Assembly (NCBI GenBank): GCA_949361645.1
Contig: OX442431.1
Coordinates: 5,460,473 to 5,524,472 of the forward strand
Source: Spongilla lacustris
Lineage: Eukaryota; Porifera; Demospongiae; Spongillida; Spongillidae
Reading direction: 5' to 3'
Length of the DNA: 64,000 nucleotides
A program made the position numbers and the translations under genes. Shown here piece after piece: positions 54,240 to 64,000 of the stretch. How positions within the stretch are numbered: the first letter of the stretch is position 1; every line of letters begins with the position of its first letter. The notes under the pieces are model-generated. The model was not told where the DNA came from. It was given only the letters and a program-made list of their open reading frames with translations, and did not search any database.

Positions 54240-57200
54240 TACGTAGTAAAATCATTGCCTCGCACAATGATATTATTGGGCACATATCCTTATACGGCTT
54301 GTCTTTGTCCCGTATCACTGTTTCGCTTGTCCGCTTCAAATTCTATATAGAACGATAGCATTTACAAATGTGGATATGTACGCACCCTTTTGAAAAAGTA
54401 GCAACAGAAAATGCACGTTTCCCAGCTGTCATACTCATAGCGCCATATCACGTGGTCGAATATAGAAAGTTATAGGGCCTTACTTAGCCATAAGTCTCTG
54501 TGATGCCTTAGTTTTCCTGAAATACACACGTAGTAGCGTTTAATGTCCATTGGGTAGACATAGACCACTCCGCGTTTGGCCGACCATAATCTTGAAACGG
54601 CCTAGCTAGGACTTAGAAGCTCTATATTTATTTTGTATCCCACGCCAACGAAAACCCAAACAAAGAACATACCACATTTGCGCGCAGTGGAGTTTGTTAC
54701 TTCCAACTGGGCCAGAACTGAACGCCATAGTTTTACTGATTGTCATCCGGGCGGTTTTTAATCATTTTACAACCAAACTAGATACTTGTACCCTGATGAC
54801 CAAAAGTGCCCCAGGAACCCAGGGAAAGATGCCTATGGGCATATAAACTTGTTAGAAAGTTGCCTTGATCATTTTAGTATCTTCTGAAATAGTTATAACT
54901 AACTTTCCTATCTTCAGTTCAGAGCAAAAAGAAGAATAGTGATGAAAAATCATTATAAAAAAAAGCAATTTTCCATACATCTCTATGGGAATGTACTAAT
55001 TCTTATGAGGAACCCAGTGGAAGGGGCTAAAAATTACACCAATCATGTAGAGTGATAGGTGTTTATGCTATCTATCATTTCAATCTATTATAACTTTACT
55101 AGCGGCTTTCTCTGATTTATGGCATACAAAAATAAACCTTATCCCATACATTTCTATGGACGCGTGCGCGGGAAATGTGACGGACGTTTGCAAAATTGGC
55201 CAGGAATTGCTAATGAGCGTACGAAATTTCTCGCAATGATATGATGAATTCATTGTATTGTATATATATATACAATAATACATGTACATGCATGTAAACG
55301 GCACTGCCCGGCAGTGTTGCCGCGATATATCGCGATTAAATGTTTATATCGCGAAAGGCGACTGATATAGCGCGATTAATCCTTAGTCATATCGCGAAAT
55401 AAACGTGAACGGACGTAAACAAAGATATACAGAGATAAAATTTAGAAACGAGCAGAGAATAAGCATACATTTAGGTATATCGATGAAAATAATAAACCAG
55501 TTCAGTTTGAATTTTGCCTTACAGCGGCGGTGGAAGAGCAAAATTATTGGGGGGGGCGCTGTTTAAATTAGAGACAATGAAATTCATACATATGTATCGG
55601 ATGGAGCAGAATTTAGCTCTCTCAAACTCGTGCTACTTGCTCCAGCATCATCAGCTGGTTCACCACAATTCTGCTTCTTTTGCCTTATCCACGCTTCGCT
55701 CAAACCTATCTGCCTTCTCTTCATGCCTCCAATTCGTTTAGAATTAGATGCACATCACATGCGATAAGTCGTGTGATCATGCGCATAGATCTCAAGGTGT
55801 TTTTTTTTTGTAAGCGTGAGGCAGTGGGTTATTAAGCGTGAGATTAGCAGTTCTAGGCGCGAGATTAGTATAATGCAGCATGTTAAGATCATTTCACATC
55901 ATCATCAGAATTTTCTTTTTTATCTCGCGCTAGTCTCATATAGCCAAACGCTACGCGGTACCGTACGTTTTACACGATTAGGTACGACACTAGGTGTAGG
56001 GCTTATAAACACGCAATACAAACAGTAATTAGTCTATTTCCTTCAATGTGTTTTATTATACTATCAGGTTGCAGTTGATTTTGTAGCCTTAACATTAATA
56101 TTTGAGACATGCATGGGCGTGCTGATATGCCGTTCTACATCAGCTTTACCCATACGTCTACAACTTATCTGGCGAAGCTCGAAGACGCAAAGTACATTGA
56201 AACACAAACGGATTGTCTCTGATCTCAACGATAAATGGCCAAATCACTCACGATGGAACCAAAATTTAGTATGATAATTTCCAGCACTTGCATGTTGCAT
56301 ACTTAGCTCGCTTTGATGGTCCAGGCCTTGTCTCATCTTCCTCTTTGTCGGACACTATATATATAAATTCATCATTCTCTTCAACCATTCATTTGCGTGC
56401 ACGTGCATGCAATTTACGATCGCGATACCACACCTTCGGTCGCGATTAATTCATTAATATTAGTGATATAGTGATCTCACGTATGCGTGAGATCAAATGG
56501 GCTGTGCGTGAGAGCTTGACATTCGACTCTTATGCGTGAGACTCACGCTTAAGGCGTGAGACTTGAGGTGTCTGCATGTGCCACCACTGTTGGCCATCGT
56601 GCAGCACATTACTGTATATCTAGGGAGATTTAAAGCCCCCCGCCCTTCTATAGTATCATTCATACACATGTAGCAGACAACTGATTAGCAATCCGCAATG
56701 AATAAATCTCCCGCTGTATACGTACTACATGATCTAAGCGAGGCATACTACATTTTATAACGCTACTAACGGGCTACAACTATTTCTGTACTTGTCAGGA
56801 TCTAAGTTGTCCTTTTTCTGATTGGGGGGGCTCAGCCCCCCCTTCGTCACGATTGGATACTGTACATATACATGTAAACGGCAAGGCTGCCTGCGCTTGG
56901 CAATTGATGTATTTCTCAAGTGGTTGGTACCAAAGTAACTTAACATGGCAGCTGCAAAACGCGGTCCGAGCTATCACGTCGATCGATTTGCTATAGCGCG
57001 GCGGCGCAATATAGCAACATTTCAACTGATATTAACTAAAGCTATAGTTCCTGTTCGATCGCAAGAATGTATGCTCTAACATGTATATACATGTATAAGA
57101 TATACCCCGGACCCTAACATAAACTGTTAATACATGGCAATCATTGAAAAAAAAATCCACAGAAAAGTGTAGCGGCCATGGTCGCTACGGCCGCTACAGT

Positions 57201-57500
57201 TCCCTGGCCCGTAGCCAGGGGGGTGCAAACGGGTGCAATTGCACCCCCCCACTGGATGCAAGGTCCACTTGGCAGGCTATGAATTTTATTCACTTGATTG
57301 TTCATTGCAGTGCAATCTACACATATTTGAATGACAACTGCCAGGTACCTCTGGTGTCTGAAATGTATATTGTGCACGTGTGCATGTAAGAGCATTGGTA
57401 CAATCTAAATGTAGGATCGGAATGATGTCTACAAGGCATTGTGCATGTAGCTCCCTATCTAGTACCCCAGTCCGGCATTCCCTCCTATATTCGATTTATT
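54240..57500. other. Gene-poor interval with repeat fragments
   Basis: No supported gene. It includes a cluster of ATATCGCGA-type words (55318-55400), two clusters of GCGTGAGA words (55805-55870 and 56480-56570), and a GC-rich element end near 57195-57250 (GTAGCCAGGGGGGTGCAA). Confidence 0.45.
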
Positions 57501-57503
57501 TAG

Positions 57504-58594
57504 CCCTTTGGGTGCCAAGGGCATATTTACTCAGTATATACATAATTATATATATAATTATAATTATATATATATATACACTGCATATCACAGTCCAATG
57601 TCCATGATATCAGGACATACATGTAAATGGATGTACAACAGTAACTCCATTCTGTTCTTGAAGATGGGTGCAATGAGTTAAGTAGGAGGAGGAATATGGT
57701 ACGTGCACAAACCAATCATAGCAAGTAGTACAACTCTTCAAATTTCAGCAACACTACACAAACTGTTACCAGTGCATCCCACAGGTCATATGCTACGTGT
57801 GCAGTCAGTGCAGATTTTTTATGTGGGAGAAACTCACGCAAGTAGTTGACAGTTTTTTGTGGAGCAAATCATATACATGTACCGTAGTACTTGAGTGACA
57901 TGCAAACATTATTTGATACATGTAATGTACATGCACAAGGTATACCATGTACATTATAATACACATCTGGCACCCAATAAGTAAAAGAATGCTCCATACA
58001 AAAAGATGCCTGTTACAATTGCTATCTGCTTGGTTCTGACTTGTTTTCAAATGTGAACAAATCATTACTGGAATACACTAGGGGAATCGAAGCTTACAAT
58101 CATGTGTGCTCACAGGCAATCTGGCAGTTTTTTTTCATACATGCATGGAACTGACTCAATAATTCATAGTGTTTTTGTAGTTTATCTCTTTGGGTGCCAG
58201 ATGTGTATAATAATGATACCATTATGTAGATGGTATACCTTGTACATGTACATTATATGTATCAGATAATGTTTGCATGTCACTCAAGTACTGTATATGT
58301 ATATGATTTGCTCCACAAACTGTCAACAGTTTCTCCCACATCAAAAATCTGCACACCTAGCATATGACCTGTGGGATGCACTGGTAACAGTTTATGTAGT
58401 GTTGCTGAAATTTGAAGAGTTGTACTACTTGCTATAATTAGTTTATGCATGAACCATATTCCACCTCCTCCTACTTAACTCATTGTACCCATCTTCAAGA
58501 ACAGAATGGAGTTACTGTTGTACATCCATGTATGCTGTCATAGACATTGGGCTGTAATATATAGTATATAAATATGCCCTTGGTACCCAAAGGG
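57504..58594. mobile_element. ~1.1 kb foldback element, piggyBac-like termini
   Basis: Long imperfect inverted repeats: left arm 57504-57976, right arm 58191-58594, spacer ~214 bp. The outer ends are CCCTTTGGGTGCC / GGTACCCAAAGGG, flanked by TTAG and TTAT, compatible with decayed TTAA target sites. No transposase is inside, so it would be non-autonomous. Confidence 0.75.
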
Positions 58595-58619
58595 TTATGC
58601 ACAGTCTGGTTATGCATCA

Positions 58620-59045
58620 AGCAAGTGTTGCCTCTGAGCCCCAAACCCCGATTCGAGAGCACTGCCCCCTAGCTGGGCAGGAGGGGTGCACCTTTCCCGG
58701 AGCTTTCTCGATTTCATACAAACCCTGCATCTGGCAGTGTGGGCCCTACCATACATACATGTATTATCCTGGCTACACCACTGGTTGAGTCCACTTATAG
58801 CCTGCTTTGCACCTCCCCAACACAAAACCTGGCTACGGGCCTGGTTCCTACGCCACTGAAACGGTTTGGCGATTTGAACAAAACATGAAAATGATCGTCT
58901 TTCCATTGTGGCTCGATAGCAATAAAGAGCTACACTATCCGTTTCTCGGTTCGTGAGTTATACGCGGGTCACGTTTTAAAAATGATATTCATTAAACGGC
59001 ACAAATCCTATATGAGAGTTACTGCCGTAACTCTCGATGTCTCCC
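58620..59045. mobile_element. Dispersed-repeat fragments
   Basis: A GC-rich element (~58640-58860, with GGCTACGGGCCTGGTTCCTA and CGCCACTG) is followed by a solo copy of the GAGTTATACGCGGGTC module also seen in the composite repeats. Confidence 0.55.
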
Positions 59046-59888
59046 GCCCCTGGTCCGGTGCCACTGCATGCCGCTGACTGCATCATGATGATGGAAAAGG
59101 TCTACTTTAGAGTTAGTTTACATGCATGGCCTATTGGAACCCACTTTGCGGTTGGCAGGTACGACCGTCCATCATTTTGAATACATTATATTGTCACATG
59201 ACCATGACGATTTGTCACGTGAGGAGGGTAAACAAATAGTTCTTTGCTTCAAACTGATCAGATGAGAGTGAGAGACATACAATCAACACAAAGGAAAGGT
59301 ATACTTTCTGTGGCTATATATGGGGCTATTGATATGCATGAATTGCGTTCTAAAAGGTTGCGAAAATAAGGTTGTGCTTAAAGAAACGCATGTAGCTCTA
59401 GCTCGTGGAAAAATTAGAAACGAGAGGAAAAGCCACTCTACCCAAGGATGTAATAATTAACAATCCTTGCTCTATACCCAAGATCTCTTACGTTGGAGCC
59501 TGTAGTTGACATATAAGTTAGACCATTTTTCCTCATATACACATGTCAGTAATTCAATTGCAATTCACACAAATTATGTGAATGTCACATTTCTGGTCGA
59601 AATAGCACTGTTATCTTGAGCACATGTGATAGCTGTTTACCGGCCTATGCCACAAATATGCAAGTGTTTTCTCTCCCAGGGGGGCGGATACAGGATTTGT
59701 GTTAGGGGGGGCATATAGGGATGGGAATGGGGGCGTGCCCCTCCGAACTTGCCAGGGTGTCTGGGAAAGCGCAGTAAGCACCATCATCTCCGCCCCAAAC
59801 CCTAGCCACTGGTGTTTTTTTTTTTGCACTTTTGGAAGTTATAAAACAGGTATTCACAGATATAAATGATTAAAGATACCTATAACAG

Positions 59889-60110
59889 TCACACTTCACA
59901 AATAGGGTCAATTAGAAACATCCTCCGAGGGTATTTTCGACTATAGCTGTCAATGATAGCATCAATATTAAGTTCAATATAATCTTTGTGCACATACAAT
60001 ATCATTAACGCATTAAATCTGTCTTCTCCCATAGTGCTGCCGTGCGATAGACATTTTTTTTTAAATCTCAAAGAGGAATTAGCTCTTTCCACTTTTTTGT
60101 ACATTGCGAA
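59889..60110 (-). pseudogene. hAT transposase C-terminal fragment
   Basis: Reads VERANSSLRFKKKCLSHGS, TMGEDRFNALMILYVHKDY, ELNIDAIIDSYSRKYPRRM. This is the conserved end of TTF/ZMYM-type hAT transposases (ERxxSxLRxIKxxLRSTMGEDRFNAL.. in intact relatives). The frame is open to a stop at 59889, but everything before the ERANSS core is missing and replaced by a tandem repeat. It differs from the older, frameshifted hAT remnant near 2.6 kb. Confidence 0.8.
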
Positions 60111-60124
60111 TTTCAATTGATTCG

Positions 60125-60260
60125 CAATGTACGAATGAACGCTGAACGAATGTACGAACTGCATGTACGAACTGAACGCTGAACGAATGTACGAACTGAA
60201 CGCTGAACGTACGAATGTATGAACTAAACGCTGAACGAATGTACGAACTGAACGCTCAAA
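60125..60260. repeat. Tandem repeat inside the hAT derivative
   Basis: About six copies built on GAACGAATGTACGAACTGAA followed by CGCT. Confidence 0.9.
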
Positions 60261-60410
60261 AGCACAATAGAAAAAGTGCCACGTGTCAGGGGTGATACTT
60301 AGCACGTACAACAGGTCTAGCGCCTGCAAGAGCTAAAACAGTGCGGCGCTGATGATATGTAATTAAATTCATTACAATGGACAGGAGGCGTATCCTTATC
60401 CTTATTAGTT

Positions 60411-60448
60411 AGGGGGGGGGGGGGGGGGGGGGGTGCATAGGCCGGGTT

Positions 60449-60488
<40 letters not shown>
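60411..60488. repeat. Paired poly-G and poly-C tracts
   Basis: A run of ~22 G (60411-60433) and a run of ~37 C (60451-60488), separated by ~17 bp. As inverted complements they could form a GC hairpin. Lengths may be unreliable in assembly. Confidence 0.85.
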
Positions 60489-60509
60489 TGTATCCGCCAC
60501 TGTCTCCAT

Positions 60510-61285
60510 TGATCATGATCGTACACGACAAATTTTGCGCGTCAAATATTATTGATCTATGTTTCAGAATGGTGCGTGCACATGTCTGTACCAAGATCAA
60601 TTGTGTTCCGATAATGCTCGGACAATGAGTTTGTAAATCATATGTAATGGCACAAACCCCTCGGTAACCATCAGTTACTTGTGTTAGTAGCACTTGTGCG
60701 TGCCGTCATACGTACAGCGATGGTGCATAGTGTCAAACTGCATGCCCGATCTTCATCAGCTCAGGCTGCATAGGTCCTATAATGTTATAGACTGATCAGT
60801 ATAATTATGAAAGAGAGAGATTTATATTGACTAGTGGGTTGCAAAAAAATGCTGGGTTTATTAAACCAAGATTTGCATGAGTTTGCACAGCTTCTTTGTA
60901 TGTAAACAACAAAACAATTTAAAAAAAAAAACAGAAAAACAAACGTTATACTAGGTAGTTTACACGAATTTTAAAAATAGATATTCAAGCTATGAAATTA
61001 GCATAGCTGGAAAGAGCGTGGAAAATACATTATAATGGTACATCATATGTGCAGATATCGTTCATATTACGAACAATAATTAACGTTTTGTAACCAAAAA
61101 AAAAGAGACGCAGCAGTCGATACTAATCAATGGTGCGGTAAATATAAAATTGGCACGGTTATGGTTTCAAGCGATGTAATGCGGTAAAGTTAATATATAT
61201 ATTCATAATTTAACTTTCTGACCCTATAGAGGCTCTTGGTATCTTATAAAAAACGTATTTTTCTTACTATGCAATGCTCTATATG
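60510..61285. other. Non-coding stretch, no gene seen
   Basis: AT-rich with several A runs; nothing recognisable. Confidence 0.4.
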
Positions 61286-61289
61286 CATA

Positions 61290-62730
61290 CAATTCAGAGG
61301 CGGATACAGGGGGGGAGTCCAGGGTGTCCGGACACCCCCCTTGGAACCATTGATGAATATAACTAGCCCACATCGCGCACATATAAATGCAATTACATGC
61401 ATAGTACCGTATGCGATTTCGTCACCCCATATACACCAGTATGCATGCAATCGAACCGAAACGTAAATGTATAGCCTTATACTCACCTAACAGAATTTTA
61501 TTTGCCTTGAATTGGAATAACGTAATATTCTTAATAATATGATTGACCAAACGCGGTAGTAAGGCCCGCCAGACTAGTTTACATATTTTGCAAAAGGCTG
61601 GATCAGGGTTGCCAAAGGCCAACACGGCCTGACAGGTTGGCCTGCCAGGCCGTACTGTCCACTTGGCCTGGCAGGTCAAACCCTGACGTGACACAGGCTT
61701 AAGGCAAGAAGATTGTCGCATCATGCATGCATGCACCAGCAATTGTACATTAATTATGGCGTTATATATCATGATCATCCTAATTTTTAACTCTATATGT
61801 GTGCTTTGACTGATTTTGCGCGCCGGCCCTGACTGAGTTATAGAAAGGTATTTAAATTACTCAGTCTGATTGTGTGTGTTATAGGCAGTATGTACTATGG
61901 TACTCAAATCTATGCCTTAATGTAGCATTATAAATGTAAACTGCTTGATCACATATAGGGCAGTATAGGCCCAAGCACATTTCAGTGTCGTGTTCCACAT
62001 TACCCTGTCACATATTGTTGCAACAAGCAACCCTTTTTATGGATGAAGGGGTAGTGGGTGGGGAGTGGGGGGAAGGGAATAAACTGTCCAGCAATTCTCA
62101 ACCCTTTTAGCATAATGTGCTTCATTGATCATGCATGATGTGGGATATAAATTCCTGTTCCATGTGATTAACATGTGCGTGGTGCATTAGAGAAGTCATG
62201 CGAATAATGGAGTTCTTTAGCATGGTCAGTTGTGCACGGGACTGAGAAACTCACTTTGTATAGTAACCAAAAATGTTACTTCATAGATAGTGTTTTGTTT
62301 TCGCTTCGAACCTACATGACGATTGTACACATCTATATAGTTCAGTGTAGAAATCTAATAGGACAGGCCTGTTTGAGAACACTAAATACGTTGTTTTAAT
62401 TTGTCCAGCACCTGTCTATTTTAAAACTATTTTGACTTCGAGATCGCTAATATTGTATGAAACGCTCCAGCTTCTGGGGCTCCGCCGATATATATGATGT
62501 CATTGATGCGTGCATGGGGACGCACGAATATGGACAAATACCGTTAAGTAATTCACTATCGGCGTGGCTAATTAATCTTTTCGATACTATAACACTCCTT
62601 GTGATACAAAAAATTCTGGGGTTCAGCCCCAGACCCCGAGGAAGCGTCACCTCCTGCCCCGCCCCTTCATCAAATTCATATTGGACACCCCCCTCTCCGA
62701 ATTCCTCCGTCCGCCCCTGCAATTTGCATG
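61290..62730. mobile_element. Possible second CGGATACAGG-type DNA element
   Basis: The left end CAGAGGCGGATACAGGGGGG with GTGTCCGGACACCCCCC, and the right end near 62690-62730 (GGACACCCCCCTCTCCG, CCGCCCCTG), are roughly inverted. They resemble the hAT derivative's ends. The interior holds no recognisable transposase. A short GCCTGGCAGG palindromic cluster lies at ~61620-61680. Confidence 0.35.
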
Positions 62731-62734
62731 ACAA

Positions 62735-63680
62735 AATAGGATTAGAGCACTTCTACATATATACATGTATACGTGATTGAGCAAATATGATAAGTCAAAA
62801 GTGGTAACAAAACTCATGCAATATCACCTCTTCATCATCTGGAACCCAGTCACTTAGCATCAGAAACAAGTTTGTCTAGGGTCAATACATATGAAGATCA
62901 CTTAAAATTGGACGCATAGCTTTAGATTTTGTTGTAACTTCTCATATTTTTCAGTCCTCATATGAAAGTAACTTTGGTGAAAAAAAAAGTCAAAAAACTT
63001 TAATGGTTTACGAAATACATCGTCATGAATAATTAATGATTCTCCACATTTTTGCTCCTTTGCTGAGCCATTACTTTGCTCTCACAGATCTTGCAGGGTT
63101 ATATTTGGTATCAAATCGATGCTCTTTTGATGTACAACTAAATTATCATATGCTTTTATGATAGAGGTTAAAGGGTTAAAAATTATATGTGTTTATCACA
63201 CGGTTTACAGAATTCAGACCACTTGCAGATTGAAACTCGACATTTTTTTTTACATAGTGAAAGCCACACCCTGTTTTAATGTTTTTGAAAAATAAAAAGT
63301 CTGAGTATCAGTTATCTCTGAGAACCACAAGCGATTGAACATCAGGACGCCATTTTTTCTTTTTTTTGGCACCTTCAATGTTTACATGGGTCACAAGTGG
63401 AGTTATGTAATAATCATCCACACATTTGTAAACTGTGGTTGGCATGACTCAGCACATATCAGAGACACTCCTCCTGTAGGTTTTTTTAACCCAATAAGGC
63501 ATGCGCGGGCTTTAAAGTAGTCTGGCGTTTCGTAAAGCAATGGCAAGATTTATAGTCATACGCGTCGTATATACTCGTATCGAACCCTCGTATATTCGAG
63601 TTGTACGGCTTGTACCAGCTGCAATAATAACAGAACATCATTCTCTCTGTATTCGAAACTGAGATTTAGCATGCTGCAAT
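62735..63680. other. Non-coding stretch, no gene seen
   Basis: AT-rich DNA with poly-T and poly-A runs; no supported gene. Confidence 0.4.
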
Positions 63681-63683
63681 TGT

Positions 63684-63998
63684 CTACGAAATATGCGTAA
63701 GCTCAATCCTGAAATAGCGTTCGTAGTCAATCGTAGATACCTCTAGCGGTAGTAGCCTTACACAAGCAGTTGTGGGTCCTAGTAACATCATATCTTCGGT
63801 TTGCACAGGAGTGCACGTGCTTAACACACTACTGGGAGCTGATTCAAGGATACTAGGGCCTGCACCTTCTTGAGAAGAGCGGCTAGGGCCTGCACTGTGT
63901 TGGGAACTTGGGCTACTATATAGGGCCTGCACCGCGTTGGAAACTTGGGCTACTGGGGCCTGCACCATGTTGGCAACTTGGGCTACTAGGACCCACAA
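63684..63998 (-). other. Open frame with in-frame ~33-36 bp repeats at window edge
   Basis: The minus-strand frame reads repeated VAQVxNxVQAP/L, then a Ser/Pro-rich stretch, and ends IDYERYFRIELTHIS. The DNA repeat is GGGCCTGCACC plus TTGGCAACTTGGGCTACTA. It may be the 3' part of a gene or element extending past the window. No family was recognised. Confidence 0.3.
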
Positions 63999-64000
63999 CT

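Larger units (their letters stand above)
59677..60502 (-). mobile_element. hAT element deletion derivative
   Basis: Inverted ends containing CGGATACAGG (left, ~59686) and CCTGTATCCGCCACTG (right, ~60487-60502) bracket ~820 bp. Inside, on the minus strand, lies the C-terminal hAT dimerisation region. The right end carries long G and C runs. This looks like an internally deleted, non-autonomous copy. Confidence 0.6.

Noticed and set aside
58610..58906. 98-codon minus-strand frame (MERRSFSCF...)
   Set aside because: It lies within dispersed repeat sequence and has no protein-like pattern.

Overview
This is eukaryotic, metazoan DNA with spliced genes. I think it comes from an early-branching animal, most likely a sponge. 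The reasons are the very tight gene packing, short introns, abundant microsatellites, and degenerate mobile elements of types I associate with sponge and cnidarian genomes. The phylum call is an inference of moderate confidence; no rRNA or mitochondrial marker is present.

The window has two halves. Positions ~3.95-40.4 kb form a compact gene island of seven genes: a divergent AIG1/GIMAP-like GTPase (-), CDK7 (+, intronless), a 381-residue coiled-coil protein (-, 8 exons), squalene monooxygenase SQLE (-, 8 exons), the WD40 protein GNB1L (+, 9 exons), the mitochondrial Fe-S co-chaperone HSCB (+, 6 exons) and the kinetochore scaffold KNL1 (-, 16 exons). Intergenic gaps are about 130-550 bp, and there are two divergent head-to-head pairs: AIG1-like/CDK7 and SQLE/GNB1L. 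I rebuilt each spliced gene by hand; every exon junction keeps frame and each total coding length is a multiple of three. The genes do not form one pathway. They cover transcription and cell cycle (CDK7), chromosome segregation (KNL1), sterol synthesis (SQLE), Fe-S cluster assembly (HSCB) and GNB1L.

Flanking this, 1-3.9 kb holds a frameshifted retroelement gag-like ORF and a hAT transposase remnant. Positions 40.5-64 kb contain no gene I can support. This gene-poor half holds a decayed retrotransposon, three copies of a composite dispersed repeat, a 143-bp satellite array (~20 units), an 82-bp palindrome, a ~1.1 kb foldback element with piggyBac-like ends, and a hAT deletion derivative.

The most interesting signals are in the introns and repeats. 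SQLE exon 4 ends inside a 29-bp minisatellite whose every unit repeats the 5' splice-site sequence. SQLE intron 5 begins with (UG)n and ends with (CA)n, so its two ends are complementary. GNB1L intron 3 holds a ~6.3 kb minisatellite with higher-order duplication. KNL1 has GILR and RRVSF PP1-docking motifs, an array of MSLT-type MELT variants, and E2F/CHR/CACGTG-like elements just upstream of its ATG. The 143-bp satellite repeats TCACGTGA and ETS-like CTTCCGG motifs at exact spacing.
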